In this document: one piece after another, positions 30,939 to 42,699 of the stretch
Numbering within the stretch: the stretch's first letter is position 1
Layout: each line of letters opens with the position of its first letter
NCBI GenBank assembly: GCA_036924085.1
Contig: JAVGWX010000025.1
Span: 25,178,488-25,242,487, forward strand
Length of the DNA: 64,000 nucleotides
Direction of reading: 5' to 3'
DNA from: Ariolimax columbianus
Lineage: Eukaryota; Mollusca; Gastropoda; Stylommatophora; Arionidae
Notes under the pieces: model-generated
Told to the model about the DNA's origin: nothing
The model's database searches: none
The model's input: the letters and a program-made list of their open reading frames with translations, nothing else
Position numbers and translations under genes: made by a program

Positions 30939-31655
30939 TTGGGTGTTATCAACGAGTGGGTGTTATCAACGAGTGGGTGTTATCAATGGGTGGGTGTTAT
31001 CAATGGGTGGGTGTTATCAATGAGTGGGGGTTATCAACGAGTGGGTGTTATCAACGAGTGGGTGTTATCAATGGGTGGGTGTTATCAACGAGTGGGTGTT
31101 ATCAACGAGTGTGTGTTATCAACGAGTGGGTGTTATCAACGAGTGGGTGTTATCAATGGGTGGGTGTTATCAATGGGTGTTATCAATGGGTGGGTGTTAT
31201 CAACGAGTGGGTGTTATCAACGAGTGAGTGTAATCATTGGGTGGGTGTTATCAATGGGTGTTATCAATGGGTGTTATCAATGAATGGGTGTTACCAACAA
31301 GTGGGTGTTATCAACGAGTGGGTGTTATCAACGAGTGGGTGTTATCAACGAGTGGGTGTTATCAATGGGTGGGTGTTATCAATGGGTGGGTGTTACCAAC
31401 GAGTGGGTGTTATCAACGAGTGGGTGTTATCAACGAGTGTGTGTTATCAACGAGTGGGTGTTATCAACGAGTGGGTGTTAACAACCAGTGGGTATTATCA
31501 ATGGGTGGGTGTTATCAATGGGTGGGTGTTATCAACGAGTAGGTGTTATCAACAAGTGGGTGTTATCAATGGGTGGGTGTTATCAATGGGTGTTATCAAT
31601 GGGTGTTATCAATGAGTGGGTGTTACCAACAAGTGGGTGTTATCAACGAGTGGGT
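30939..31655. repeat. 17-bp minisatellite, about 42 copies
   Basis: Unit GTGTTATCAACGAGTGG with a common variant TGTTATCAATGGGTGGG. The variants alternate in blocks that repeat, for example at 31030-31140 and 31310-31460, suggesting unequal exchange. Long plus-strand frames are an effect of the stop-free unit. Confidence 0.95.
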
Positions 31656-31743
31656 GTGGGAGGACAGAAGTCCATACACAAAAATTCAGATTTTAAAATG
31701 TCGTTTTAGTGCAAAGATTTGTTAAATGTATATTTGTGTGGGG

Positions 31744-31825
31744 CTGCAAGATGGCGACTGCTGTTTATGTGGCCCTGCAAGATGGCGACCGCTGTTTGTG
31801 TGGCCCTGCAAGATGGCGACCGCTG
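31744..31825. repeat. 31-bp repeat, three copies
   Basis: CTGCAAGATGGCGAC starts at 31744, 31775 and 31806. Confidence 0.9.
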
Positions 31826-31954
31826 TAAATTAATATTGACTTCAGGAGGAGCTCACAATTTGGTTTTCTCCATATCCACCAAAACTGGCAGTGTGCATTT
31901 TTTTTCTTGCCTGGAGAGCATCTGGTTTAACTAATAGAAACCCTTTACAGGGGG

Positions 31955-32522
31955 GCAGCAAGCAGCTGTCAGAATACATGGTTTAACCTCAGATTGGTTT
32001 GAGATACACAAGGGGGAAAGACTGGGCGGCATTCTTTCACCATACCTGTTGGATATATGCAGAAACATTATCAGGAATCTTAAGGCAGATCCAATTTCTT
32101 CAGACTTTGATCCTTTCACAATAGGAGGAAAGGAGATTCTGGAAATACGATATGTCGACTAAACAGTTTAGCTCTCGAACAGTGCCAAGGGCCTGGAACA
32201 AATAATGACATCAGTCCAGAAACATAATGAAGCCAAGAATCTCTACCTGAATACAAAGAAAACAAATATAATGACAAGTGATAAAACAAAACTCATAAAA
32301 TCGAGAAAGCTGGCAAAGAGATTGAGAATGTTTCACATTTTGAATATCTGGGATCAATATGGAACAACAATGGAGACTGTACAAGGGAAGTAAGAAGACG
32401 ACTGGCTGTGGCAATGCATAAGATAAGGAGTATGCAGAACCTATGGCATAATACAAACAAAGAACGAACACTAAAGATTCTAAGAACATGCATTTTTCCT
32501 ATGGCAACCTATGGATGTGAAA
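31955..32522 (+). pseudogene. RTE-like LINE RT fragment
   Basis: Plus-strand pieces read DWFEIHKGERLGGILSPYLL, FTIGGKEILEIRYVD (equivalent of the YADD box, with a stop after D), EYLGSIWNNNGDCTREVRRR, KIRSMQNLWHNTNKERTLKI and LRTCIFPMATYGCET. Same family as 40275-40820. It is in the intron between exons c and d, in several frames, and cut at GCET by a tandem repeat. Confidence 0.8.
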
Positions 32523-32541
32523 CATGAACAAGCTAGCATAT

Positions 32542-32640
32542 CCTATATTCTTTGTATCTCGAAAAACCAAGTTAGTACATCCTATATTCTTTGTATCCCG
32601 AGAAACCAAGCTAGCATATCCTATATTCTTTGTATCCTAT
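32542..32640. repeat. 39-bp repeat, about three copies
   Basis: CCTATATTCTTTGTATC starts at 32542, 32581 and 32620. Confidence 0.9.
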
Positions 32641-32740
32641 TTAGTCTTTTTTCCAGAGCTTCTCGACAAACACGTTTGCCTTGCTACTACACACTCGCCA
32701 GGCTTGTGATCCGTGTGAATATTATCCATGAGTTGGAAGG

Positions 32741-35145
32741 TCTTCTGCACACAGCTAGTGGCGTCTAACACAGCTAACACACAGCTAGTGAAGTCTAACA
32801 CAGCTAACACATAGCTAGTGGAGTCTAACACAGCTAACACACAGCTAGTGGAGTCTAACACAGCTACCACACAGCTGGTGGAGTCTAACACAGCTACCAC
32901 ACAGCTGGTGGAGTCTAACAAAGCTAGGACACAGCTAGTGGAGTCTAACACACCTAACACACAACTGGTAGAGTCTAACACAGCTAACACACAGCTGGTA
33001 GAGTCTAACACAGCTAACACACAGCTGGTAGAGTCTAACACAGCTAACACACAGCTGGTGGTGTCTAACACAGCTAACACACAGCTAGTGGAGTCTAACA
33101 CGCTAACACAGCTAGTGGAGTCTAACACGCTAACAAACAGCTAGTGGAGTCTAACACAGCTAACACACAGCTGGTGGAGTCTAACACGCTAACACACAAC
33201 CGGTAGAGTCTAACACAACTAACACACAGCTGGTAGAGTCTAACACGCTAACACACAGCTAGTGGAGTCTAACACAGCTAACACACAGCTAGTGGAGTCT
33301 AACACGCTAACACACCTAGTGGAGTCTAACACGCTAACACACAGCTAGTGGAGTCTAACACAGCTAACACACAGCTGGTGGAGTCTAACACGCTAACACA
33401 CATCTAGTGGAGTCTAACACGCTAACACAGCTAGTGGAGTCTAACACGCTAACACACAGCTAGTGGAGTCTAACACAGCTAACACACAGCTGGTGGAGTC
33501 TAACACGCTAACACACATCTAGTGGAGTCTAACACAGCTAACACACAGCTAGTGGAGTCTAACACAGCTAACACACAGCTGGTGGAGTCTAACAAAGCTA
33601 GCACACAGCTAGTGGAGTCTAACACAGCTAATACACAGCTGGTAGAGTCTAACACAACTAACACACAGCTGGTAAAGTCTAACAGAAAACACACAGCTGG
33701 TGGAGTCTAACACAGCTAACACACAGCTAGTGGAGTCTAACACGCTAACACACAGCTAGTGCAGTCTAACACAGCTAACACACAGCTGGTGGAGTCTAAC
33801 ACGCTAACACACAGCTAGTGGAGTCTAACACAGCTAACACACAGCTAGTGGAGTCTAACACAGCTAACATACAGCTGGTGGAATCTGACACAGCTAACAC
33901 AAAGCTGGTGGAGTCTCACACAGCTAACACACAGCTGGTGGAGTCTAACAAAGCTAGCACACAGCTAGTGGAGTCTAACACAGCTAACACACAGCTGGTG
34001 GAGTCTAACACGCTAACACACAGCTAGTGGAGTCTAACACGCTAACACACAGCTAGTGGAGTCTAACACAGCTAACATACAGCTGGTGGAGTCTAACACG
34101 CTAACACACAACCGGTAGAGTCTAACACAACTAACACACAGCTGGTAGAGTCTAACACGCTAACACACAGCTAGTGGAGTCTAACACAGCTAACACACAG
34201 CTAGTGGAGTCTAACACGCTAACACACCTAGTGGAGTCTAACACGCTAACACACAGCTAGTGGAGTCTAACACAGCTAACACACAGCTGGTGGAGTCTAA
34301 CACGCTAACACACATCTAGTGGAGTCTAACACGCTAACACAGCTAGTGGAGTCTAACACGCTAACACACAGCTAGTGGAGTCTAACACAGCTAACACACA
34401 GCTGGTGGAGTCTAACACGCTAACACACATCTAGTGGAGTCTAACACAGCTAACACACAGCTAGTGGAGTCTAACACAGCTAACACACAGCTGGTGGAGT
34501 CTAACAAAGCTAGCACACAGCTAGTGGAGTCTAACACAGCTAATACACAGCTGGTAGAGTCTAACACAACTAACACACAGCTGGTAAAGTCTAACAGAAA
34601 ACACACAGCTGGTGGAGTCTAACACAGCTAACACACAGCTAGTGGAGTCTAACACGCTAACACACAGCTAGTGCAGTCTAACACAGCTAACACACAGCTG
34701 GTGGAGTCTAACACGCTAACACACAGCTAGTGGAGTCTAACACAGCTAACACACAGCTAGTGGAGTCTAACACAGCTAACATACAGCTGGTGGAATCTGA
34801 CACAGCTAACACAAAGCTGGTGGAGTCTCACACAGCTAACACACAGCTGGTGGAGTCTAACAAAGCTAGCACACAGCTAGTGGAGTCTAACACAGCTAAC
34901 ACACAGCTGGTGGAGTCTAACACGCTAACACACAGCTAGTGGAGTCTAACACGCTAACACACAGCTAGTGGAGTCTAACACAGCTAACATACAGCTGGTG
35001 GAGTCTAACACAGCTAACACAAAGCTGGTGGAGTCTAACACAGCTAACACACAGCTGGTGGAGTCTAACACAGCTAACACACAGCTAGTGGAGCCTAACA
35101 CAGCTAACACACAGCTAGTGGAGCCTAACACAGCTAACTAAAATC
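32741..35145. repeat. 29/30-bp minisatellite with a 912-bp internal duplication
   Basis: Unit GTCTAACACAGCTAACACAC plus AGCTAGTGGA, with a 29-bp variant (ACACGCTAAC). About 80 copies. The block around 33163-34074 recurs at about 34075-34986 with the same series of variants (for example the short AACAGAAAACACAC unit at about 33680 and 34592), an offset of 912 bp. Threonine/asparagine-rich open frames here are artefacts. Confidence 0.95.
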
Positions 35146-35399
35146 ATCATGTAGTATGTCCTGTCAGAAGGTTACTCTCATCATATCTGCCCTGACCAGA
35201 TTCCCATCTTTTTTCGGTTCTCTTGTCACCTTCACTGTCATCTTTGGAACATCTTTGATGTCGGGTGTTCACTTTCACCCCAATCTATCACCGCCTTGTT
35301 GTCCAGCTACCATTCCTTCCGGTGTAACTTTTATCCAGATTATTCTGTCGAGGGTGTGGCCAAAGTTTCCTAGACGAAACGATGTTTAGACGCTTAACG
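35146..35399. other. Spacer before TTC tract, possible LINE 3' end
   Basis: No domain could be read with confidence. Because a TTC tract follows on the right, this would not be the usual orientation for a minus-strand LINE tail. It is left unassigned. Confidence 0.3.
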
Positions 35400-35775
35400 A
35401 AATGCTCAGAAAATTCAATCGTATTCTTCTTTTTCGTTTTCCTTCTTCTTTTTCATCTTCTACTTCTTTTTATTCTTCTTCTTTATCATCTGTTTCTTCT
35501 TTTTATCTTCTTCTTCTTCATCATCTTCTTCCGCTTCTTCTTCTACTTCGTCATCATCTTTTTCCACTTCTTCCTCCTCCTCCTCTTCTTCTTCTTCTTC
35601 TTCTTCATTTTCTTCTTCTGCTGCTGCTTCTTTTCCATCTTCTTCATCCTGTTCTTCTTCTATTTCTTCGTCTTCTTCTTCTTCTTCCTCTTCTTCCTTT
35701 TCTTCTTCCTCTTTTAATTTCTATTTATTCTTGTTCTTCTTCTTGTTCTTCTTCTTCTTGTTCTTCTTCTTAATA
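35400..35775. repeat. TTC/TTCTTT microsatellite
   Basis: About 375 bp of degenerate pyrimidine repeats. By analogy with 25290-25575 it may be the GAA tail of a minus-strand LINE, but no LINE coding sequence was recognised directly to its right. Confidence 0.85.
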
Positions 35776-36124
35776 ATAATCAGCCCCCTTGAGCAATTAG
35801 CTCATGGGGATTCTAAGTTAATAGTGCTGGCTGAAGGGAGTGGGGTGGGGTGGGCGTGGAGGGATTGTATCCTTTCTTTCCCACCTCGGATGAACAGAAA
35901 GAAAAGAAAGTCAGACAGGTGGCTGACTCCATCCCGACCTTAGATGAGCGCGTGACGCCGTTATAGAATCCCCAAAACCCTTTTCGGAAATCTTGACCTT
36001 CGTTACAACTTCAGCTGTCTCCACTTTGGCGACCTGCAACATGTCCAGGGCATTACTGACAATTTCTTGTTTAGGACTCCCAACTCTGACAACTGACAAA
36101 CCCCTGCGTTTGGTCCTGTTTCAG

Positions 36125-36250
36125 AATCATGAACACAGAGTCGATTTGTCCTACTTCCGGCAGCTTTGTATCGAGTTTTGTCGATCTAATGATCAAGGGA
36201 GCCTTGGCAACTTCATCACCGGGAAACTGGACTTTACAAACCAGCATTGA
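36125..36250 (+). CDS. Calexcitin-like EF-hand protein, last exon (exon d)
   Basis: Acceptor TTTGGTCCTGTTTCAG. In phase 0 from exon c it reads NHEHRVDLSYFRQLCIEFCR, SNDQGSLGNFITGKLDF, TNQH and a TGA stop at 36248-36250. This aligns with the calexcitin C-terminus (a VT...F..LW.E.F.SND.G..GN.LFG.L pattern), so it completes the fourth, degenerate EF-hand and the C-terminal tail. The fourth loop lacks an obvious calcium-binding signature. The last six or so codons lie in a 38-bp tandem repeat that continues past the stop, so the C-terminal extension TNQH may be recent. No clear polyadenylation signal was identified. Confidence 0.88.
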   Translation, partial: NHEHRVDLSYFRQLCIEFCRSNDQGSLGNFITGKLDFTNQH

Positions 36251-36322
36251 TATGTTCCGGGAAACTGGACTTTACAAACCAGCATTGATATGTTCCGGGA
36301 AACTGGACTTTACAAACCAGCA
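36221..36322 (+). repeat. 38-bp tandem repeat overlapping the stop codon
   Basis: GGGAAACTGGACTTTACAAA starts at 36221, 36259 and 36297. The first copy is in the last codons of exon d; the other two lie in the 3' UTR. Confidence 0.92.
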
Positions 36323-36459
36323 ATAATGTGTTGCAATGCTCGCTTATGTTTATTCTTTTTGTAATTATATTTGTTGTCTATGAGATTTCGAGAATGGCGA
36401 TATTGAAAATGTGTGTTTATATAATTATGTTGGATTGGAAATACAAAGTGGCATGTGCT
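36323..36459. other. Probable 3' UTR or flank of the EF-hand gene
   Basis: AT-rich sequence after the tandem stop-codon repeat, with no AATAAA seen. Nothing else is recognised. Confidence 0.35.
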
Positions 36460-36880
36460 GACAATAGGCGACTAACAGGCGGTTGGCAACAGACCGCTTG
36501 CAATAGATGGCTAACAAGAGACTTCTGGAAACAGACCGTTGACAATAGACCGGTTACATAAACCGCTAACAGCAGACGGCTGACAGCCGACCGCTGGCAA
36601 CATACACTCAACAGAACCCTGTCAACATGCAGTTAACGGGCCGCTGACAGCAAATAACTTGTAAACGACTGGCAGAATTCAAACAACAAACGACTAACAG
36701 CATACAACTAACAGGCCCATAACAACATACAACTAACTTGACTTTGACAACATACAACTAACAGGCCCCTGTCAGCATACAACTAAAAGACCCATGACAA
36801 CATACAACTAACTGGACAACTAACAGACAACTGACAACATATCGATGACAATAGAGTAACAACAGACCGATAGCAAGACA
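36460..36880. repeat. Degenerate CTAACAGNCC-type repeat
   Basis: Irregular 20- to 35-bp words such as CAACATACAACTAACAGGCC and CTAACAGACC recur with heavy variation. It is an old, decayed minisatellite. Confidence 0.65.
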
Positions 36881-37189
36881 TTTTATTAACAATTAGAAGT
36901 ATGTTTATGTGAGGACACTGGAGTATAGTATTCATTGTTGTAAGACTCCTACCCCCCCCCCCCCCCCCCGAACCCCACCCCCTTCACCCACCCTCTCAAA
37001 CATTAACACCCCCCTCCCGCCAATCCGGTGTCACCATGTACATAATATAATCGCTCAGTTATAGCTATCTCATTATGTATAATTTGTACATTATATTAAC
37101 CAATGTTATTTCGGTTTGTCGATAATGTCAAAACAGTTAGTGTAACCTGAACTAGGATGTGTTACATTCACCCAGAGACACTTGTACAC
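36881..37189. other. Spacer with poly-C run
   Basis: Contains a C homopolymer of about 18 bases near 36952-36969 followed by C-rich sequence, then AT-rich unique sequence. No gene is seen. Confidence 0.5.
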
Positions 37190-39880
37190 ATCGATGACTA
37201 TGTGTCTAGTAAGAACATAGACACATGCACGTACCAATGACTGTGTGTCTACCACGATCAGAGACACATGCACGTACCAATGGCTGTGGGTCTACCACGA
37301 TCAGAGACACATGCACGTACCAATGGCTGTGGGTCTACCACGATCAGAGACACATGCACGTACCAATGGCTGTGGGTCTACCACGATCAGAGACACATGC
37401 ACGTACCAATGGCTGTGGGTCTACCACGATCAGAGACACATGCACGTACCAATGGCTGTGGGTCTACCACGATCAGAGACACATGCACGTACCAATGGCT
37501 GTTGGTCTACCACGATCAGAGACACATGCACGTACCAATGACTGTGTGTCTACCACGATCAGAGACACATGCACGTACCAATGGCTGTGGGTCTACCACG
37601 ATCAGAGACACATGCACGTACCAATGGCTGTGGGTCTACCACGATCAGAGACACATGCACGTACCAATGACTGTGTGTCTACCACGATCAGAGACACATG
37701 CACGTACCAATGACTGTGGGTCTACCACGATCAGAGACACATGCACGTACCAATGGCTGTGGGTCTACCACGATCAGAGACACATGCACGTACCAATGGC
37801 TGTGGGTCTACCACGATCAGAGACACATGCACGTACCAATGGCTGTGGGTCTACCACGATCAGAGACACATGCACGTACCAATGGCTGTGGGTCTACCAC
37901 GATCAGAGACACATGCACGTACCAATGGCTGTGGGTCTACCACGATCAGAGACACATGCACGTACCAATGACTGTGTGTCTACCACGATCAGAGACACAT
38001 GCACGTACCAATGGCTGTGGGTCTACCACGATCAGAGACACATGCACGTACCAATGGCTGTGGGTCTACCACGATCAGAGACACATGCACGTACCAATGG
38101 CTGTGGGTCTACCACGATCAGAGACACATGCACGTACCAATGGCTGTGGGTCTACCACGATCAGAGACACATGCACGTACCAATGGCTGTGGGTCTACCA
38201 CGATCAGAGACACATGCACGTACCAATGACTGTGTGTCTACCACGATCAGAGACACATGCACGTACCAATGACTGTGGGTCTACCACGATCAGAGACACA
38301 TGCACGTACCAATGGCTGTGGGTCTACCACGATCAGAGACACATGCACGTACCAATGGCTGTGGGTCTACCACGATCAGAGACACATGCACGTACCAATG
38401 GCTGTGGGTCTACCACGATCAGAGACACATGCACGTACCAATGGCTGTGGGTCTACCACGATCAGAGACACATGCACGTACCAATGGCTGTGGGTCTACC
38501 ACGATCAGAGACACATGCACGTACCAATGACTGTGTGTCTACCACGATCAGAGACACATGCACGTACCAATGGCTGTGGGTCTACCACGATCAGAGACAC
38601 ATGCACGTACCAATGGCTGTGGGTCTACCACGATCAGAGACACATGCACGTACCAATGGCTGTGGGTCTACCACGATCAGAGACACATGCACGTACCAAT
38701 GGCTGTGGGTCTACCACGATCAGAGACACATGCACGTACCAATGGCTGTGGGTCTACCACGATCAGAGACACATGCACGTACCAATGACTGTGTGTCTAC
38801 CACGATCAGAGACACATGCACGTACCAATGGCTGTGGGTCTACCACGATCAGAGACACATGCACGTACCAATGGCTGTGGGTCTACCACGATCAGAGACA
38901 CATGCACGTACCAATGGCTGTTGGTCTACCACGATCAGAGACACATGCACGTACCAATGACTGTGTGTCTACCACGATCAGAGACACATGCACGTACCAA
39001 TGGCTGTGGGTCTACCACGATCAGAGACACATGCACGTACCAATGGCTGTGGGTCTACCACGATCAGAGACACATGCACGTACCAATGACTGTGTGTCTA
39101 CCACGATCAGAGACACATGCACGTACCAATGACTGTGGGTCTACCACGATCAGAGACACATGCACGTACCAATGGCTGTGGGTCTACCACGATCAGAGAC
39201 ACATGCACGTACCAATGGCTGTGGGTCTACCACGATCAGAGACACATGCACGTACCAATGGCTGTGGGTCTACCACGATCAGAGACACATGCACGTACCA
39301 ATGGCTGTGGGTCTACCACGATCAGAGACACATGCACGTACCAATGGCTGTGGGTCTACCACGATCAGAGACACATGCACGTACCAATGACTGTGTGTCT
39401 ACCACGATCAGAGACACATGCACGTACCAATGGCTGTGGGTCTACCACGATCAGAGACACATGCACGTACCAATGGCTGTGGGTCTACCACGATCAGAGA
39501 CACATGCACGTACCAATGGCTGTGGGTCTACCACGATCAGAGACACATGCACGTACCAATGGCTGTGGGTCTACCACGATCAGAGACACATGCACGTACC
39601 AATGGCTGTGGGTCTACCACGATCAGAGACACATGCACGTACCAATGACTGTGTGTCTACCACGATCAGAGACACATGCACGTACCAATGGCTGTGGGTC
39701 TACCACGATCAGAGACACATGCACGTACCAATGGCTGTGGGTCTACCACGATCAGAGACACATGCACGTACCAATGGCTGTGGGTCTACCACTATCAGAG
39801 ACACATGCACGTACCAATGGCTGTGTGTCTACTACGATCAGAGACACATGAATACATCGATGGCTGTGTGTCCTCCAAAA
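37190..39880. repeat. 43-bp minisatellite, about 62 copies
   Basis: Unit CACGTACCAATGGCTGTGGG plus a TCTACCACGATCAGAGACACATG remainder (43 bp in total). A variant with GACTGTGTGTCT recurs mostly every 258 or 301 bp (six or seven units), which shows a higher-order period. Because 43 is not a multiple of three and the unit has no stop in any plus frame, all three plus frames stay open for hundreds of codons with a 43-residue period. This is not evidence of a gene. Confidence 0.97.
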
Positions 39881-39926
39881 TCAGTAACACGTGGCTCTGC
39901 TAAATAGATATTTAAAATTGTGGAGG

Positions 39927-40113
39927 CGTCGCGCCATTTATATTGTAAGACAGAAAGCACACTTATCTGTCCGTCGCACCATTTATATTGTAAGACAGAA
40001 AGCACACTTATCTGTTCGTCGCACCATTTATATTGTAAGACAGAAAGCACACTTATCTGTCCGTCGCACCATTTATATTGTAAGACAGAAAGCACACTTA
40101 TCTGTTCTTTTGC
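39927..40113. repeat. 45-bp repeat, four copies
   Basis: CCATTTATATTGTAAGACAG recurs every 45 bp with alternating TGTCC and TGTTC ends. Confidence 0.95.
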
Positions 40114-40274
40114 CAAAAAACGCATCAATCGTAAGCTTTAGCGGGGCTCCAATTACACAGAACATTCAGTCTGGAATTTGTATATCAACACAACTGTTTT
40201 CAACTCTCTGAATTGTTCCCTTCTCGTGTTATTTACATTTAAACCTTCCAAATAAACCCTTCATCATAAATTTA

Positions 40275-40820
40275 CAGGAAATAGATCAGGTCATACATTT
40301 TGAATATCTGGGCTCCAGAATTGACAAAAATGGCGACTGCTCGAAAGAAATCAGAAGAAGACTAGCTATAGCAATGCAGAGACTGAACAGCCTGAAAAAA
40401 TTATGGCAGAGCACCAATAAAATGATAAAAGTAAAAGTCTTGAGAGCCTGTGTTTTTCCTGTCGTAGCTTATGGCTGTGAATCATGGACGATTACCAAAA
40501 TTTATAGACAAAGAATCGAATCCTTCGAGTCAAAATGTTACAGAAAGATCCTCAAAATACCCTGGACAGAGAAAAAAAAACAAATGTAGACATTCGGCAA
40601 AAGTTGAGCATAGAGGAGAACTGGTTTATCAATTCTATTTTGGCTAGAAAATGCAAATACTTTGGTCGCATCAAGCGACACAACGGTCTTGAGAGAACGG
40701 TGATGGAAGGTATGGTGTCAGGCAAAAGAGGAAGGGGTAGACCAAGAAGACGATGGCACCAAGATATCCAGGAATGCCTGGGTTTGACTGTGGCGGAGGC
40801 TGGTGTTTGGGCAAGAGAAC
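40275..40820 (+). pseudogene. RTE-like LINE RT C-terminal region
   Basis: Reads VIHFEYLGSRIDKNGDCSKE, IRRRLAIAMQRLNSLKKLWQ, LRACVFPVVAYGCESWTITK, RQRIESFESKCYRKILKIPW, then after a frameshift in an A-run (about 40570) TNVDIRQKLSIEENWFINSI, RKCKYFGRIKRHNGLERTV and GMVSGKRGRGRPRRRWHQDI. It is well preserved and the youngest RTE copy in the window. Its last codons grade into the 49-bp tandem array. Confidence 0.88.
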
Positions 40821-42290
40821 GAGTTTCTTTCAGACATACTGTGATGGGAGCGACGTTCTACAAGGGAACGAGTTTCTTTCAGACAGACTGTGATGGGAGC
40901 GACGTTCTACAAGGGAACGAGTTTCTTTCAGACAGACTGTGATGGGAGCGACGTTCTACAAGAGAACGAGTTTCTTTCAGACAGACTGTGATGGGAGCGA
41001 CGTTCTACAAGAGAACGAGTTTCTTTCAGACAGACTGTGATGGGAGCGACGTTCTACAAGAGAACGAGTTTCTTTCAGACAGACTGTGATGGGAGCGACG
41101 TTCTACAAGAGAACGAGTTTCTTTCAGACAGACTGTGATGGGAGCGACGTTCTACAAGAGAACGAGTTTCTTTCAGACAGACTGTGATGGGAGCGACGTT
41201 CTACAAGAGAACGAGTTTCTTTCAGACAGACTGTGATGGGAGCGACGTTCTACAAGAGAACGAGTTTCTTTCAGACAGACTGTGATGGGAGCGACGTTCT
41301 ACAAGAGAACGAGTTTCTTTCAGACAGACTGTGATGGGAGCGACGTTCTACAAGAGAACGAGTTTCTTTCAGACAGACTGTGATGGGAGCGACGTTCTAC
41401 AAGAGAACGAGTTTCTTTCAGACAGACTGTGATGGGAGCGACGTTCTACAAGAGAACGAGTTTCTTTCAGACAGACTGTGATGGGAGCGACGTTCTACAA
41501 GGGAACGAGTTTCTTTCAGACAGACTGTGATGGGAGCGACGTTCTACAAGGGAACGAGTTTCTTTCAGACAGACTGTGATGGGAGCGACGTTCTACAAGA
41601 GAACGAGTTTCTTTCAGACAGACTGTGATGGGAGCGACGTTCTACAAGAGAACGAGTTTCTTTCAGACAGACTGTGATGGGAGCGACGTTCTACAAGGGA
41701 ACGAGTTTCTTTCAGACAGACTGTGATGGGAGCGACGTTCTACAAGAGAACGAGTTTCTTTCAGACAGACTGTGATGGGAGCGACGTTCTACAAGAGAAC
41801 GAGTTTCTTTCAGACAGACTGTGATGGGAGCGACGTTCTACAAGAGAACGAGTTTCTTTCAGACAGACTGTGATGGGAGCGACGTTCTACAAGGGAACGA
41901 GTTTCTTTCAGACAGACTGTGATGGGAGCGACGTTCTACAAGGGAACGAGTTTCTTTCAGACAGACTGTGATGGGAGCGACGTTCTACAAGAGAACGAGT
42001 TTCTTTCAGACAGACTGTGATGGGAGCGACGTTCTACAAGAGAACGAGTTTCTTTCAGACAGACTGTGATGGGAGCGACGTTCTACAAGAGAACGAGTTT
42101 CTTTCAGACAGACTGTGATGGGAGCGACGTTCTACAAGAGAACGAGTTTCTTTCAGACAGACTGTGATGGGAGCGACGTTCTACAAGAGAACGAGTTTCT
42201 TTCAGACAGACTGTGATGGGAGCGACGTTCTACAAGGGAACGAGTTTCTTTCAGACAGACTGTGATGGGAGCGACGTTCTGCAAAGGACA
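40821..42290 (+). repeat. 49-bp minisatellite grown from the LINE 3' coding end, about 30 copies
   Basis: Unit GAGTTTCTTTCAGACAGACT plus GTGATGGGAGCGACGTTCTACAAGAGAAC (49 bp in total). The first copy is the LINE C-terminus (ARERVSFRHTVMGATF). The last copy, at about 42260-42299, continues into the expected LINE end CATGCTACATGATGATGAT. Copies are nearly identical apart from GGGAAC versus GAGAAC. Confidence 0.95.
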
Positions 42291-42299
42291 TGCTACATG

Positions 42300-42699
42300 A
42301 TGATGATAACCCTCTAAAGGTGAAATACATTCCGTCATGAATTTTCAGGTTTACGCACTATTTTCGGCTCACTGCGTCCATGCCTACCCGATTATATGAT
42401 GTCAAAGTATACAAGGCGTGGCCATTACGCTATGTCAAGGAGAAACTGAAGCAAAATTGCTCTAACTTTGTGCTTCCCCATCGTACATGTTGGGGTGTCC
42501 ACATTTCCACTGAATGTCTTAATTAATGAAAACGCTGGTGGAAAACATCTACACCTCGGGCAAAGCCGGCGAGTAAAGATACTTACTAATAAAAATGAAT
42601 TCCTCTACTCAAAAGCACTAATTATAATGCTGAGGTAGTAGCAGTGAAACAGGCATCATTGTTAGATTGGCATCATGTCAGTCTCGAGAGACGATGAAC
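42300..42699. other. Spacer, nothing recognised
   Basis: The first bases complete the RTE-like LINE 3' end (ATGATGATGATAACC). The remainder has no domain or repeat that I can support. Confidence 0.4.

Noticed and set aside
30753..31615. Plus-strand frames rich in Gly-Val-Ile-Asn
   Set aside because: Generated by the 17-bp minisatellite; all three frames stay open.
37190..39880. Possible CRISPR-like array (regular repeats)
   Set aside because: There are no unique spacers between repeats; units are contiguous, and the DNA is eukaryotic with no cas genes.
37225..39907. Long plus-strand frames encoding a 43-residue repeat protein
   Set aside because: A 43-bp stop-free unit opens all three frames equally, and substitutions show no frame preference. 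It is a minisatellite.
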